From positions 62,001 to 126,000 of the forward strand of contig JAIDHX010000034.1 in assembly GCA_029053015.1 (NCBI GenBank): a stretch of DNA of 64,000 nucleotides. The letters are read 5' to 3'. The notes beneath the pieces were generated by a model. It saw only the letters and a program-made list of their open reading frames with translations, had not been told where the DNA came from and did not search any database. Shown here in pieces: positions 43,444 to 53,106 of this stretch. Source of the stretch: Lachnospiraceae bacterium. Its GTDB lineage: Bacteria; Bacillota; Clostridia; Lachnospirales; Lachnospiraceae. Numbering within the stretch: position 1 is the first letter of the stretch; each line of letters starts with the position of its first letter. Both the position numbers and the translations under genes were made by a program.

Positions 43444-44601
43444 ATGAAATTTCTACATTTAGGGGATTTACACTTAGGAAAAACACTGAGTGATTTTGAT
43501 TTGATTGAGGATCAGAGGTATATCCTTGATCAGATTCTTCGTATCGCAGATAAAGAATCCATAGACGGCGTGCTTATCGCTGGGGATGTGTATGATAAAT
43601 CTATTCCAAGCGAGGCGGCTACGAAGCTTTTGGATTATTTCCTGATTGAACTGGCAAAAAAAGAAATAAAAGTATTTATGGTGAGCGGAAACCATGATTC
43701 GGATGAACGTTTGAATTACGGTAGCACTCTGTTTGCATCTAATCAGATATTCATATCGGCCGTCTTTGACGGAACACTTCATAAGCAGAGTTTTGCTGAC
43801 GGGGATACAGAGATTGATATATACATGCTTCCGTTTGTAAAAGCTTCTCAAGTCAGACATTATTTTCCAAATGAGGATATAGAGAGTTATGATGTTGCTG
43901 TTAGAACCATCATAAGAAACATGCCCATAAATAAAAAACATAAGAATATCTTGGTGGCACATCAATTTGTTGCAGGGAAAGGAGAGGATCCCGCACTTGC
44001 AGGTTCTGAAAGCGTTGGAACACAGAGTGTGGGTATGGTTGAAAAAATTGGATATGACAGTTTTGATGATTTTGACTATGTGGCATTAGGTCATATTCAT
44101 TCTCCTCAGAGAGTTGGAAGAGATGAGATTCGATATTCAGGTTCTCCTCTTAAATATTCGCTTAGCGAAGTGAATAATGAAAAGTCGGTTCCTCTTATTA
44201 CGATATCAGCAAAGGAAAGGGTTAAGATAGAGCTTGTTCCCTTAAAGCCGAAGAGAGACGTGAGACATATAAGGGGGACGCTGAAGGAGCTGTTGGATAA
44301 AAAGAATGTAAAAGCACCGGAGGATTTCATTTATGCAACATTGACAAATGAGGATATCATCAATGATGCAATGGGAAGATTCCAGCAGGTATATCCGAAT
44401 ACGGTTCGAATTGACTATGACAATTCACATACAAGAGAGATTGAGCAGGTAGATATCAGCAGAATTGCCGAGAACAAATCATTCTCAGATTTAATCGGAG
44501 ATTTTTATAAGCTGATGTATGGTTGTGAAATTACAGAAGAAGAAATGGATGTATTGAGGATAGCAGCACGAGAGGCAGGTGTTATAAATGAAGCCGATTA
44601 A
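43444..44601 (+). CDS. sbcD: Exonuclease SbcCD subunit D
   Basis: 385 residues. The calcineurin-like phosphoesterase motifs are in order: GDLHLGK, AGDVYDKS, SGNHDSDE, LVAHQFV and ALGHIHSPQ. With SbcC it forms the Mre11-Rad50-like nuclease that opens DNA hairpins and cleaves palindromes. AAGGAG precedes the start. It overlaps sbcC by 14 bases. Codon use is AT-rich, suggesting acquisition with its neighbours. Its target, long hairpins, is abundant in this window as elements E1-E4. Confidence 0.93.
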   Translation: MKFLHLGDLHLGKTLSDFDLIEDQRYILDQILRIADKESIDGVLIAGDVYDKSIPSEAATKLLDYFLIELAKKEIKVFMVSGNHDSDERLNYGSTLFASNQIFISAVFDGTLHKQSFADGDTEIDIYMLPFVKASQVRHYFPNEDIESYDVAVRTIIRNMPINKKHKNILVAHQFVAGKGEDPALAGSESVGTQSVGMVEKIGYDSFDDFDYVALGHIHSPQRVGRDEIRYSGSPLKYSLSEVNNEKSVPLITISAKERVKIELVPLKPKRDVRHIRGTLKELLDKKNVKAPEDFIYATLTNEDIINDAMGRFQQVYPNTVRIDYDNSHTREIEQVDISRIAENKSFSDLIGDFYKLMYGCEITEEEMDVLRIAAREAGVINEAD

Positions 44602-47600
44602 ACTGATTATAAGCGCAATTGGTCCCTATGCGGGGCAGCTTCCGGATATTAAGTTTGATGCCTTTGAAGGAAAGGGATTGTTTTTGATATCGGGAGACAC
44701 CGGCGCAGGGAAAACTACGATATTTGATGCGATATGTTTTGCGTTATATGGAACGACTAGCGGAACATATAGGGATACAAAAAATTTAAGAAGCGAATAT
44801 GCTAGGGATTCTGTTAAGAGTTATGTGGATTTTTATTTTTCACATCAGGGGCGTGAATTTCATGTCCGGAGACAACCTCCTTATGAAAGGCAAAAACAAC
44901 GTGGCTCTGGTGTGGTATTAGAAAAGGAAAAGGCGATTTTTTGTGAAGCGGGGCAGGCACCGATAGAGGGATTGACGCAGGTTAATAATGCCGTAAAGGA
45001 ACTGTTACACATCGATGAGAAGCAGTTTAAGCAGATTGTGATGATCGCGCAAGGGGAATTCTGGGAGTTATTAAATGCGAAAACGGATCAAAGAACAGAG
45101 ATACTGCGCACAATATTTTTAACGAGCGGCTATAAAAATATAGAGTACAAATTGAAAGATCGAATGGATGTAAGCTACAAGAATAAGGTAAATGCTGAAA
45201 ACAGTATTATTCAGTATTTTGAGGATGTGGTGGCAAATGAAGAAGATGAGCTTTTTGACGAACTGGAGGATCTTAAGGATAAGGCGAGACGATCTAGAAG
45301 TGCATGGAATCTAGATGAAATCTTAGACGTAATGGAGCGCCTGATTGTGTCAGACAGAGAAAGATTAAAATGCATTGAAGAAGATATGAAAAAAGCGGAG
45401 GCGGAGCTAACGAAGAACAGTAATGAGCTTGCGTTGGCTGAGACCAATAACAACTTCATCAAGAAAAGAGATGAACTCAAAAAGGAAAAAGAGGAACTTG
45501 AAAAAAGAAAAACAGAAATTGACGGGATAATCCTGTTATTGGATAAACAAAAGAAAGCCACACGTAATGTGAGACCGTTTTATATTGCATGGACACAAAA
45601 GTGTGGTGAGGTATCTTTGACCCAAAAGCAGATTAAAACAACAGAATCCAATTTGGAGACGGCTGTGGCATCTGTAATGCTGGCTGAAGAAGCATTTGCC
45701 GGTGCCAAAAAACTGGAGCCGGAGGTTGACAAATTAAAACAGAAGATAAGCAAGATTGATGATGAGGAACCGAAATATCAGCAAAAAAAGGAACTCGAGG
45801 GAAAGCTAAAAGAACTTGAAGGACTTGATAAAGAGATTAGCACAGAAGAAGCAGATTTAAGCAAAGATGAGGAATCTCTTAAGGAGAAGATAGAGACTCT
45901 TATTAAGACGGTTAAGGAATTAGAAGGTAAGCCAGTTGAGTTGACAGAGGCAAAAAACGAGGGTGAAAGGCTAACGGAGCTTTTGAAGGATTTGGATGCA
46001 ATCATAGACGTTCAGATTCAGGAAAGAGAAGAAAAGAAAAAGACTCTTTCTAAAAAACAGAAAGCATTTTCAGCTACACGTGACAAATATAAAGAAGCGA
46101 GCGGCAGGAGAGAAGAGGCTGAGCACATTCTTGAAGATAGCAGAGCCGGTATATTAGCGGAAAAACTGGTAGAAGGAGAGAAATGTCCGGTGTGTGGGTC
46201 CGTGCATCATCCAGAGCCGGCTAAGCTTAAAGGGGCTTCGATTTCAGAAGATGATTTCAAAAAACTTCAAGAAGAAGAGGCTGAGCTTCAAGATAAAAAG
46301 AACAATGCAAATACTGAGGCAGAAATAGCAAGGAAATCATTGGAAGAATTCGAGAGACTGCTTAGAATAAACATATTGAATTGCATGGGAAGTCCACTTT
46401 TGAACATGGAAATGGAGGAAGAGTCTCTCGAGGAACTGATCGGGGCAGTAAAGAAGGCAAAAATACAAGTTGAAACAATGTCAAAGGCGAATACGAAGAA
46501 ATGTAATTCTCTTGACAAGGATTGTGAGACACTTAAGCAAGCTGGAAACGATCTCGAAACAGCACAGGGAGAAGAAACAGAGAAGCTCAATTCGAAAAAA
46601 GAAGAACTCGGTAAAAGCAAGCAAGAAATCAAACAGGAACTGACGGAAACGAGAGCCACATTAGGGACGCTTGAGAAATTGAGCTTTCCCGATTGGGAAA
46701 CGGCAAAAAAAGAGAGAGAACAAGCAGAGACGAAAAAAAATAAGATATTGAATGATATCAAGAAGGCAGAGGAGGAAAAGAAAGAAGCAGATAAGAACGT
46801 TACATCTGCGGAGTCAGAGTTAAAAACATTGAAGGGCAGTCTGGAACGGCAGGAAAAGAATGAAGAAGTTTTAAGAAAGAATTTGGATAAAGAAGTCAGC
46901 GTAAATGGATTCTCTTCTGTAGAGGAAATGCTAAAATGTGTTGTGAATGAAGATGATATCACATCGATGGATAAAGAGATTGCGGAATATAATCAGGCTG
47001 TTGCAACCAATAAGGAACTGCTTTCAGATGCTAAATCGAATGCAAAAGGAAAAAAGGTTATAGATATTGAAGCATTAAAGGCTGTATGTGATGAGCAGAG
47101 CGCAAATGTAGAATTGATCAGGAAGAACCGTAATAATAGCGAAAACAGAATACGTACAAATAAAGAGAAAAAGAAGAGTATTCTTGACAGGAGAGAAGAA
47201 TTAGAAAAAGCACGTAAAGAGAATGCGATCTGTCAGCGACTTTATAATCTGGTCAAAGGCACAACTGGAAACGGAAAGATTACATTGGAGCAGTACATAC
47301 AAGCCGCGGGATTTGACGGAATTATCGCTGCTGCAAACAGGCGGTTGCTGCCGATGAGCAACGGTCAGTATGAACTGTACCGTCAGGAGGATTCTCTTGG
47401 TAAGAAGAGTAATAATTTTCTTGATCTTGAAGTGTTAGACAATAATACGGGACACAGAAGACCTGTGGGAAATCTTTCCGGCGGAGAAAGCTTTAAGGCC
47501 TCACTGAGCCTCGCCCTGGGATTATCTGATACAGTATCGTCTAATCTGGGCGGCGTGCAGATGGATGCACTCTTTGTAGATGAAGGCTTTGGAACGTTAG

Positions 47601-47770
47601 ACCGGAAATCGATAGATAGTGCGATGGAAATTTTAATAAACTTGACTGGAAGTAATAAGCTGGTGGGAATCATCAGCCATAGGGAAGAACTTATGGAGAA
47701 TATTCCACAGCAAATCAAAGTCAAGAAGACAAAAGATGGAAGTCAGATTACCGTTGAATGCGGTCTATAG
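44588..47770 (+). CDS. sbcC: Exonuclease SbcCD subunit C (Rad50-like ATPase)
   Basis: 1060 residues. N-terminal Walker A GDTGAGKTTIFDAICF, long antiparallel coiled coils, a zinc hook CPVCGSVHHPEP midway (about residue 535), and a C-terminal ATPase half with signature LSGGESFKASLSLAL and Walker B LFVDEGFGTLD. It clamps DNA and drives the SbcD nuclease. It is co-translated with sbcD. Confidence 0.94.
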   Translation: MKPIKLIISAIGPYAGQLPDIKFDAFEGKGLFLISGDTGAGKTTIFDAICFALYGTTSGTYRDTKNLRSEYARDSVKSYVDFYFSHQGREFHVRRQPPYERQKQRGSGVVLEKEKAIFCEAGQAPIEGLTQVNNAVKELLHIDEKQFKQIVMIAQGEFWELLNAKTDQRTEILRTIFLTSGYKNIEYKLKDRMDVSYKNKVNAENSIIQYFEDVVANEEDELFDELEDLKDKARRSRSAWNLDEILDVMERLIVSDRERLKCIEEDMKKAEAELTKNSNELALAETNNNFIKKRDELKKEKEELEKRKTEIDGIILLLDKQKKATRNVRPFYIAWTQKCGEVSLTQKQIKTTESNLETAVASVMLAEEAFAGAKKLEPEVDKLKQKISKIDDEEPKYQQKKELEGKLKELEGLDKEISTEEADLSKDEESLKEKIETLIKTVKELEGKPVELTEAKNEGERLTELLKDLDAIIDVQIQEREEKKKTLSKKQKAFSATRDKYKEASGRREEAEHILEDSRAGILAEKLVEGEKCPVCGSVHHPEPAKLKGASISEDDFKKLQEEEAELQDKKNNANTEAEIARKSLEEFERLLRINILNCMGSPLLNMEMEEESLEELIGAVKKAKIQVETMSKANTKKCNSLDKDCETLKQAGNDLETAQGEETEKLNSKKEELGKSKQEIKQELTETRATLGTLEKLSFPDWETAKKEREQAETKKNKILNDIKKAEEEKKEADKNVTSAESELKTLKGSLERQEKNEEVLRKNLDKEVSVNGFSSVEEMLKCVVNEDDITSMDKEIAEYNQAVATNKELLSDAKSNAKGKKVIDIEALKAVCDEQSANVELIRKNRNNSENRIRTNKEKKKSILDRREELEKARKENAICQRLYNLVKGTTGNGKITLEQYIQAAGFDGIIAAANRRLLPMSNGQYELYRQEDSLGKKSNNFLDLEVLDNNTGHRRPVGNLSGGESFKASLSLALGLSDTVSSNLGGVQMDALFVDEGFGTLDRKSIDSAMEILINLTGSNKLVGIISHREELMENIPQQIKVKKTKDGSQITVECGL

Positions 47771-47861
47771 TTTGCTTAAATGTGAGACAGTGTATAAAAT
47801 AAACTATTGCCGTGATAAAAAAATAACAATTATAAAAGTGGCAATTTGAAGCCGCTTGGGA

Positions 47862-48911
47862 ATGGAAGGATATATGTTGCCAGATAATAATGATTATAAG
47901 AACTTGATTGAAGAAATTAAAAATAAAGTTCGGGAAGCTCAATATCGGGCTATGGTAAAAGTTAATAGCGAAATGATTCAGTTATATTGGAGCATTGGGA
48001 AAGAACTGAATGAACAGGTGCAGTATGGAAATGCCTTTATTGATACCTTGGCCAAGGAAATCAAACTGGACTCACCAAAAGTCAAAGGGTTTTCGGCAAG
48101 AAATCTCCGATATATGAAAAAATTTGCGAAGGAAATAACAGATTTGGACTTTTTGCAGATGGTGTCTGCAAAATTAACATGGTCTCATAATCTTGTCCTT
48201 TTGGAAAAATTGCATAACATGAATGAGAGATATTGGTATGGACGAAAAGCTATTGAAAATGCATGGTCGGTTGATGTGCTTGAATTTCAAATTGTTGGCA
48301 GGCTTATGAATAGGCAGAACAATACTGATAAAGTACAGAATTTTGAGCAAAGACTTCCGGAACCACAAAGCGAACTTGCGATTCAAACAATGAAGGATCC
48401 ATATGTTTTTGATTTCGTTGAAGTGAGAGAGGGAATGATCGAACGGGATGTAGAAAACGAACTGGTAAATCATATTACGAATTTTTTGCTTGAGATGGGT
48501 TCGGGATTTGCATATATGGGACATCAGAAAGTACTTAAGGTGGAGGACGAAGAATTTTTTCCCGATCTTTTGTTTTACAATACAATTCTGCATTGTTATG
48601 TGGTGGTTGATTTGAAGATGAAAAAATTCAAACCGGAATATGCCGGAAAAATGAATTTTTATCTTTCGGTTGTAGATGACCAGTTGAAAACAGAAACAGA
48701 TAATCCTTCTATAGGATTGATTCTATGTAGAGACAAAAATAAGGTTGTTGCGGAATATTCACTGAAGGACATGAATAAGCCTATCGGAGTAAGTGAGTAT
48801 AAATTGACACAAGAAATCCCAGAGGCGTTTAAAAGAGCACTTCCGGACGCAGAAACATGGGAAAAGCATATTAAGTTACCTATTGAAGAAGAGGATGAAG
48901 AAGAGGCATAA
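47862..48911 (+). CDS. YhcG-type (DUF1016) PD-(D/E)XK nuclease
   Basis: About 350 residues. The N-terminal DUF1016 domain (QYRAMVKVNSEMIQLYWSIG, FSARNLRYMKKFAKEI) is helical; the C-terminal PDDEXK domain has FFPDLLFYN and VVVDLKMKKF (Asp, Asp-x-Lys) followed by QLKTETDNPSIGLILCRDK. YhcG proteins are often found beside restriction-modification loci and may act in defence or DNA processing. The start is uncertain (47862 or 47874). The gene lies between sbcC and the restriction operon. Confidence 0.88.
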   Translation: MEGYMLPDNNDYKNLIEEIKNKVREAQYRAMVKVNSEMIQLYWSIGKELNEQVQYGNAFIDTLAKEIKLDSPKVKGFSARNLRYMKKFAKEITDLDFLQMVSAKLTWSHNLVLLEKLHNMNERYWYGRKAIENAWSVDVLEFQIVGRLMNRQNNTDKVQNFEQRLPEPQSELAIQTMKDPYVFDFVEVREGMIERDVENELVNHITNFLLEMGSGFAYMGHQKVLKVEDEEFFPDLLFYNTILHCYVVVDLKMKKFKPEYAGKMNFYLSVVDDQLKTETDNPSIGLILCRDKNKVVAEYSLKDMNKPIGVSEYKLTQEIPEAFKRALPDAETWEKHIKLPIEEEDEEEA

Positions 48912-49144
48912 TAGATTTTGCAGACGGCGTCTGCAAAATTGAAATATTAGGAGGTAGTTTGAGATACGAGTGTCTGAAACTACTTTATGTGGTGTTCTGA
49001 TGATAGAATTACATGAAATGCAGAATTGGTTAAATGGCTAAATGCTATGAAATAAGCAAGAAACATAATTCGAATAGGGGAACGTATCCCGAGGAAAACT
49101 GTTTTTGTCGTATAAATTTCCATAGTGCTTAATTTTGCGCAATA

Positions 49145-49253
49145 TGTTATACTAAATGCGTTATATGGCGTGCCGTTCCATGACAGAAACGGTACAGTAA
49201 AGGACGGTTGGCCAACAAAAGTCCGTTTTAATGTACATAAAATTATGTATACT
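49145..49253 (+). promoter_or_regulatory. Promoter and hairpin-rich leader of the restriction-modification operon
   Basis: TGT-TATACT (49145-49153) is an extended -10 box. Downstream lie a TGCCGTT/AACGGTA stem, the perfect palindrome GTTGGCCAAC (49207-49216) inside an AAAGGAC/GTCC stem, and TACATAA-AA-TTATGTA (49234-49249) overlapping a second TATACT at 49248-49253. No controller-protein gene is present, so these dyads may be where a methyltransferase or other factor regulates the operon. The preceding 48912-49144 shows nothing recognisable. Confidence 0.5.
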
Positions 49254-49285
49254 CGGATTAGAAACTGATGAAGGAGGATAACGTT

Positions 49286-50329
49286 ATGGTTGAAAATAAA
49301 ATACCAAATTATAAAAGTTCCTCCATCAATAATCGAAGATATCTGGGCAATAAATATAAACTGCTGGATTTTATCAAGGGTGTTGTTGCTGACGAGTGCG
49401 AGGGTGTCCGGATAATAGCGGATATTTTTGCCGGAACGGGAGCCGTCTCTTCAGCGTTTTCCGATAGGCAGCTTATCACAAATGATATTATGTACAGCAA
49501 TTATATCTGTAATTTTGCGTGGTTTGGGGCGCAGCAATACAATCCGCAGACCATTATCGATTATGTGGTAAAGTACAACGCAGCGGTTCCGAAAAGAGAG
49601 AATTATATGTCAAAAAATTTTGCGGATACTTTTTTCAGCCGCGCAGACTGCATTAAAATCGGATACATACGAAACGACATTGAAAACAGTTTTAAAGCCG
49701 GAACCATCAACGAGCGGGAGCGGGCGATTCTGATTATGTCCCTGCTCTATGCGATGGACAAGATTGCAAATACCTGTGGGCATTACGACGCTTACATACA
49801 GGGTGCCGCGTTTGATAAGCCGCTGGAGCTGTATGTGCCGCAGGCGTCTAACGACAACAATGCCCATAATATATGCTATAATATGGATGCCAACCGGCTT
49901 GTGAAAAATATTACGGCGGATTTGGTATATATCGACCCGCCCTACAATTCGCGCCAGTACTGCGACGCTTATCATGTGCTTGAAAATGTGGCGCGATGGA
50001 GTAAGCCCAAGGTGTATGGTGTGGCAAGGAAGATGGATCGCACCAGGCTGAAAAGCGATTACTGTACCATCAAGGCGGCGGAAGCCTTTGAGGATTTGGT
50101 TGCGCATATAAACAGCCGGTATATACTGCTGTCCTACAACAATATGGCGGACAAAGGAAACGACAGGTCCAATGCCAAGATATCTGACGAAGATATTATG
50201 CGGATTTTAGGGAATAAAGGCGAAGTCAAGGTTTTTTCTGAAAGTTACAAGGCGTTTTCCACGGGAAAGACCAATCTGCCCGAAAATGAAGAAAGGTTAT
50301 TTTTGTGTATTTGCCATGACGATAAATGA
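49286..50329 (+). CDS. D12-class DNA adenine N6-methyltransferase, first of the restriction operon
   Basis: 347 residues. It opens with RRYLGNKYKLLDFI, has SAM-binding motif I DIFAGTGAVS and catalytic motif IV DPPYNSRQY, the order of D12-class (Dam-like, alpha) methyltransferases. The start at 49286 follows AAGGAGG; the frame six codons longer is unsupported. It overlaps the second methyltransferase by 14 bases. Two methyltransferases beside one AlwI-family endonuclease suggest an asymmetric target, one enzyme per strand. Confidence 0.88.
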   Translation: MVENKIPNYKSSSINNRRYLGNKYKLLDFIKGVVADECEGVRIIADIFAGTGAVSSAFSDRQLITNDIMYSNYICNFAWFGAQQYNPQTIIDYVVKYNAAVPKRENYMSKNFADTFFSRADCIKIGYIRNDIENSFKAGTINERERAILIMSLLYAMDKIANTCGHYDAYIQGAAFDKPLELYVPQASNDNNAHNICYNMDANRLVKNITADLVYIDPPYNSRQYCDAYHVLENVARWSKPKVYGVARKMDRTRLKSDYCTIKAAEAFEDLVAHINSRYILLSYNNMADKGNDRSNAKISDEDIMRILGNKGEVKVFSESYKAFSTGKTNLPENEERLFLCICHDDK

Positions 50330-51245
50330 AAAATGGATACAGTCGCCTTTGAATTATACGGGCGGAAAATACAAATTGCTGCCGCAGATTATGCCCTATT
50401 TTCCCAAGGAAATAAACACCTTTGTCGATTTGTTTTGCGGCGGAGGAAATGTGGGAATCAATGTGGACTGCAGGCAGCTTGTGCTGAATGATTTGGACGA
50501 GCACATTTTTTACCTGTTCGATACCTTCAAAAAACTGGACAAGGAAGTCACCTTTGAAACCATTCACCGTACCATTGCAAAGTATGGGCTTTCTGACAGC
50601 ACCTTACATGGTTATGAGTTCTATGGTTGTAATGGTTCCGATGGTCTGGGCAGCTACAACAAGGAGCCGTTTTTAGCGCTGCGCCAAAATTTCAATGAAG
50701 AAAAAAACAGGGATGCTTCCTACTATCTTCTTCTCTATACGCTCATTATTTTTTCCTTTAATAATCAGATTCGTTTTAACAGGGAAGGCAAATTTAATCT
50801 GCCTGTGGGAAAAAGAGATTTTAATGCAAAAATGCAGCGAAAGTTGTCGGATTTTATTGACAGATTAAAATCCGTAAACTGCTCTTTTAGCCGCGTGGAT
50901 TTTCGGGATTTTGACATTTCTGCGCTGACAGATGGGGATTTTGTGTATATGGATCCGCCGTACCTGATAACCTGCGCCACCTACAATGAAAAGGATGGCT
51001 GGAATGAGACGGCGGAGCGGGATTTGCTGCATTTCATTGACAGTCTGCACAGCCGCGGGATACATTTTGCCCTGTCCAACGTCCTGCGAAGCAAGGGGAA
51101 GGAAAATCGGATTTTGCTGGAATGGGCAGAGGCAAATGCAGACAGGTATTATGTGAAACGGCTGGATTATGACTACGCAAATTCCAATTATCATACGAAG
51201 GACCGCAATAAAAACAGCGAAGAGGTATTGATTGTGAATTATTAG
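50316..51245 (+). CDS. Dam-family DNA adenine N6-methyltransferase (D12 class), second of the operon
   Basis: 309 residues. It has SPLNYTGGKYKLLPQI (first SAM motif), DLFCGGGNVGIN and catalytic DPPYLITCATYNEKDGW, characteristic of Dam/DpnM-like enzymes that methylate adenine, often in GATC-containing sites. The start at 50316 (MTINEKW) overlaps the end of the first methyltransferase gene; the longer frame is unsupported. It precedes the endonuclease gene by 11 bases. Confidence 0.88.
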   Translation: MTINEKWIQSPLNYTGGKYKLLPQIMPYFPKEINTFVDLFCGGGNVGINVDCRQLVLNDLDEHIFYLFDTFKKLDKEVTFETIHRTIAKYGLSDSTLHGYEFYGCNGSDGLGSYNKEPFLALRQNFNEEKNRDASYYLLLYTLIIFSFNNQIRFNREGKFNLPVGKRDFNAKMQRKLSDFIDRLKSVNCSFSRVDFRDFDISALTDGDFVYMDPPYLITCATYNEKDGWNETAERDLLHFIDSLHSRGIHFALSNVLRSKGKENRILLEWAEANADRYYVKRLDYDYANSNYHTKDRNKNSEEVLIVNY

Positions 51246-51256
51246 GAGGAAGGCAT

Positions 51257-53044
51257 ATGGATTTACTTTGGAGCGCATCGACCACGATGCGGAATCCGGA
51301 AAGGACGTATCTGTTTTTAAAGACTGCAAGTGAAATAGAAGGCTGCATCTGGGACAATGAAACGCAGATCGTGTATCAAAGTCTGCTGATAAAGAATCGC
51401 TACTATAAACCGACGAAGAAGAATTTAAGTCAGAGGCAGATAGATATTTTAGAGGATTTGCATTATGAGATGTCCTATGAGGAGGCGCGGGACATTTTCG
51501 ACAGCAAAAAGTATGTGGACGCACCCATGCGGGGGCGGACTTCCTTTGACCCCATTGAAAAGCTGGGGCTGGTCTCACTGGAATACGACAAGGAGGCGTA
51601 CGAAAACCGTGTCAGAATCACGGAGCTTGGCAGGCAGTTTCTGGAAAATAAGGTTGCGTTGGAGGACGTGGTGTTCTCTAATCTGCTTAAATTCCAATAT
51701 CCCAATCCGTTAAGTCACGATTGCAAGAATTACAACACAAAGCCCTTTATCAATACGCTGCGTCTGATTAAAAAGGTGAACGAGCTTTGCCTTTCGCGCG
51801 GTGAAAAAGCGAAAGGTGTTTCCAAAGATGAATTTGGCATTTTTGTGTTGTCGATTAAAAATTACAAGGAAGTGGATGCGAAGGCAGAAAAGCTTTTGGA
51901 ATACAGAGACGCCATGCGGGAGTGCGAAACAGAGGAAGAGAAGGAAGTGTTCCGCACTTGCTTTGTGGAGGACTATCTTTCCGGCTTTGCGGATCCTGTC
52001 AATAATACGCGGGAGTATGCGGACAATATTGTTCGCTATCTGCGCCTGACAAAATACATTTATATCCGCGGCGGTGGATATTATGTGGACTTAGAGCCTC
52101 GCAGAAAGGTTGAAATAGACGCATTATTGGAGAGTGACGACGGCTCTGCAAAGGCATTTACACCTGAGGCATATAAGCGCTACATATCCGACTATAATGC
52201 GTATGTCCTGCCTTTTGAAACCGTGGAAAAGTTGTCGGAGATTGCACAGGGTATTGTCAAGGAAATTCATGTGCTTGAGGAGCAGCTTGGAAGGAACGGG
52301 ACGGTCTATGCGTTAGCTGACAATGCCGAAAGCCTGAAGCCGCAAATTACATTTTTAAGGGCAGAAAGAGCGAGGCTGCAGGGGCTGAAGCTGAAGGCTG
52401 ATTATCAGGAAATCAGCCGGATAGACGAAGCGGTAGAGGCATTAAAAAATATTCGCAGCCTGCACATGAAGCCGTCCGTCGCATTGGAAAAATGGGTCAG
52501 CATTGCGATGCATATTATCGACGATGCCTTGCTGATAAAGCCCAATGCGCCGATGGGTGACGACAATGAACCCACCTTTACCGCGCCGTCGGGTGTGGCA
52601 GATATTGAGTGCTTTTATGAAGGCTTCGGACTTGTCTGCGAGGTAACCATGCTGACAGGGCGTGATCAGTGGTTTAATGAAGGACAGCCGGTGATGCGCC
52701 ACCTGCGGGATTTTGAAGACGCGCATTTGGAACAGCCTAACTATTGTATTTTTGTGGCTCCGTCACTTCATGCGGACACGTTGAACACATTCTGGACAGC
52801 AGTGAAATATGAATATCAGGGGAAAAAGCAAAAGATTGTTCCGCTTACAATCGCTCAATTAATCAGTATTCTGCAGGGAATCCGAGAAGGAAAAGAGTTT
52901 CATAAAAAGATAACCAAAGACGATATGGTATCACTGTATGAGGCATGTGCAGCCATCGGTGAAGTTCCCGATTCTACCAAGTGGAATTCCTACATCACGA
53001 AAAAAATAGAAGAGTGGAAGAGTCGTTGTGTTTTGAAAAATTAG
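51257..53044 (+). CDS. AlwI-family type IIS restriction endonuclease
   Basis: 595 residues, typical length for AlwI/MlyI/BspD6I relatives, which bind a short asymmetric site and cut a few bases away. The N-terminal about 290 residues include winged-helix-like segments (RITELGRQFLENK) for DNA recognition. The nuclease core near 445-465 shows Asp449-Ile-Glu451 and Glu462-Val-Thr, the family's active-site pattern. AGGAGGAAGG precedes the start. AlwI recognises GGATC; a related site is plausible given the Dam-like partner, but unproven. A terminator follows. Confidence 0.85.
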   Translation: MDLLWSASTTMRNPERTYLFLKTASEIEGCIWDNETQIVYQSLLIKNRYYKPTKKNLSQRQIDILEDLHYEMSYEEARDIFDSKKYVDAPMRGRTSFDPIEKLGLVSLEYDKEAYENRVRITELGRQFLENKVALEDVVFSNLLKFQYPNPLSHDCKNYNTKPFINTLRLIKKVNELCLSRGEKAKGVSKDEFGIFVLSIKNYKEVDAKAEKLLEYRDAMRECETEEEKEVFRTCFVEDYLSGFADPVNNTREYADNIVRYLRLTKYIYIRGGGYYVDLEPRRKVEIDALLESDDGSAKAFTPEAYKRYISDYNAYVLPFETVEKLSEIAQGIVKEIHVLEEQLGRNGTVYALADNAESLKPQITFLRAERARLQGLKLKADYQEISRIDEAVEALKNIRSLHMKPSVALEKWVSIAMHIIDDALLIKPNAPMGDDNEPTFTAPSGVADIECFYEGFGLVCEVTMLTGRDQWFNEGQPVMRHLRDFEDAHLEQPNYCIFVAPSLHADTLNTFWTAVKYEYQGKKQKIVPLTIAQLISILQGIREGKEFHKKITKDDMVSLYEACAAIGEVPDSTKWNSYITKKIEEWKSRCVLKN

Positions 53045-53052
53045 CATAAAGC

Positions 53053-53090
53053 GGCGGGCGTACCTTATTTGGCACGCCCGCCATATTTAT
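53053..53090 (+). terminator. Terminator of the restriction-modification operon
   Basis: GGCGGGCGT (53053-53061) and ACGCCCGCC (53074-53082) form a perfect 9-bp GC-rich stem, followed by ATATTTAT. It lies between convergent genes. Confidence 0.8.
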
Positions 53091-53106
53091 CCGGTGATGC
53101 ATCCCA

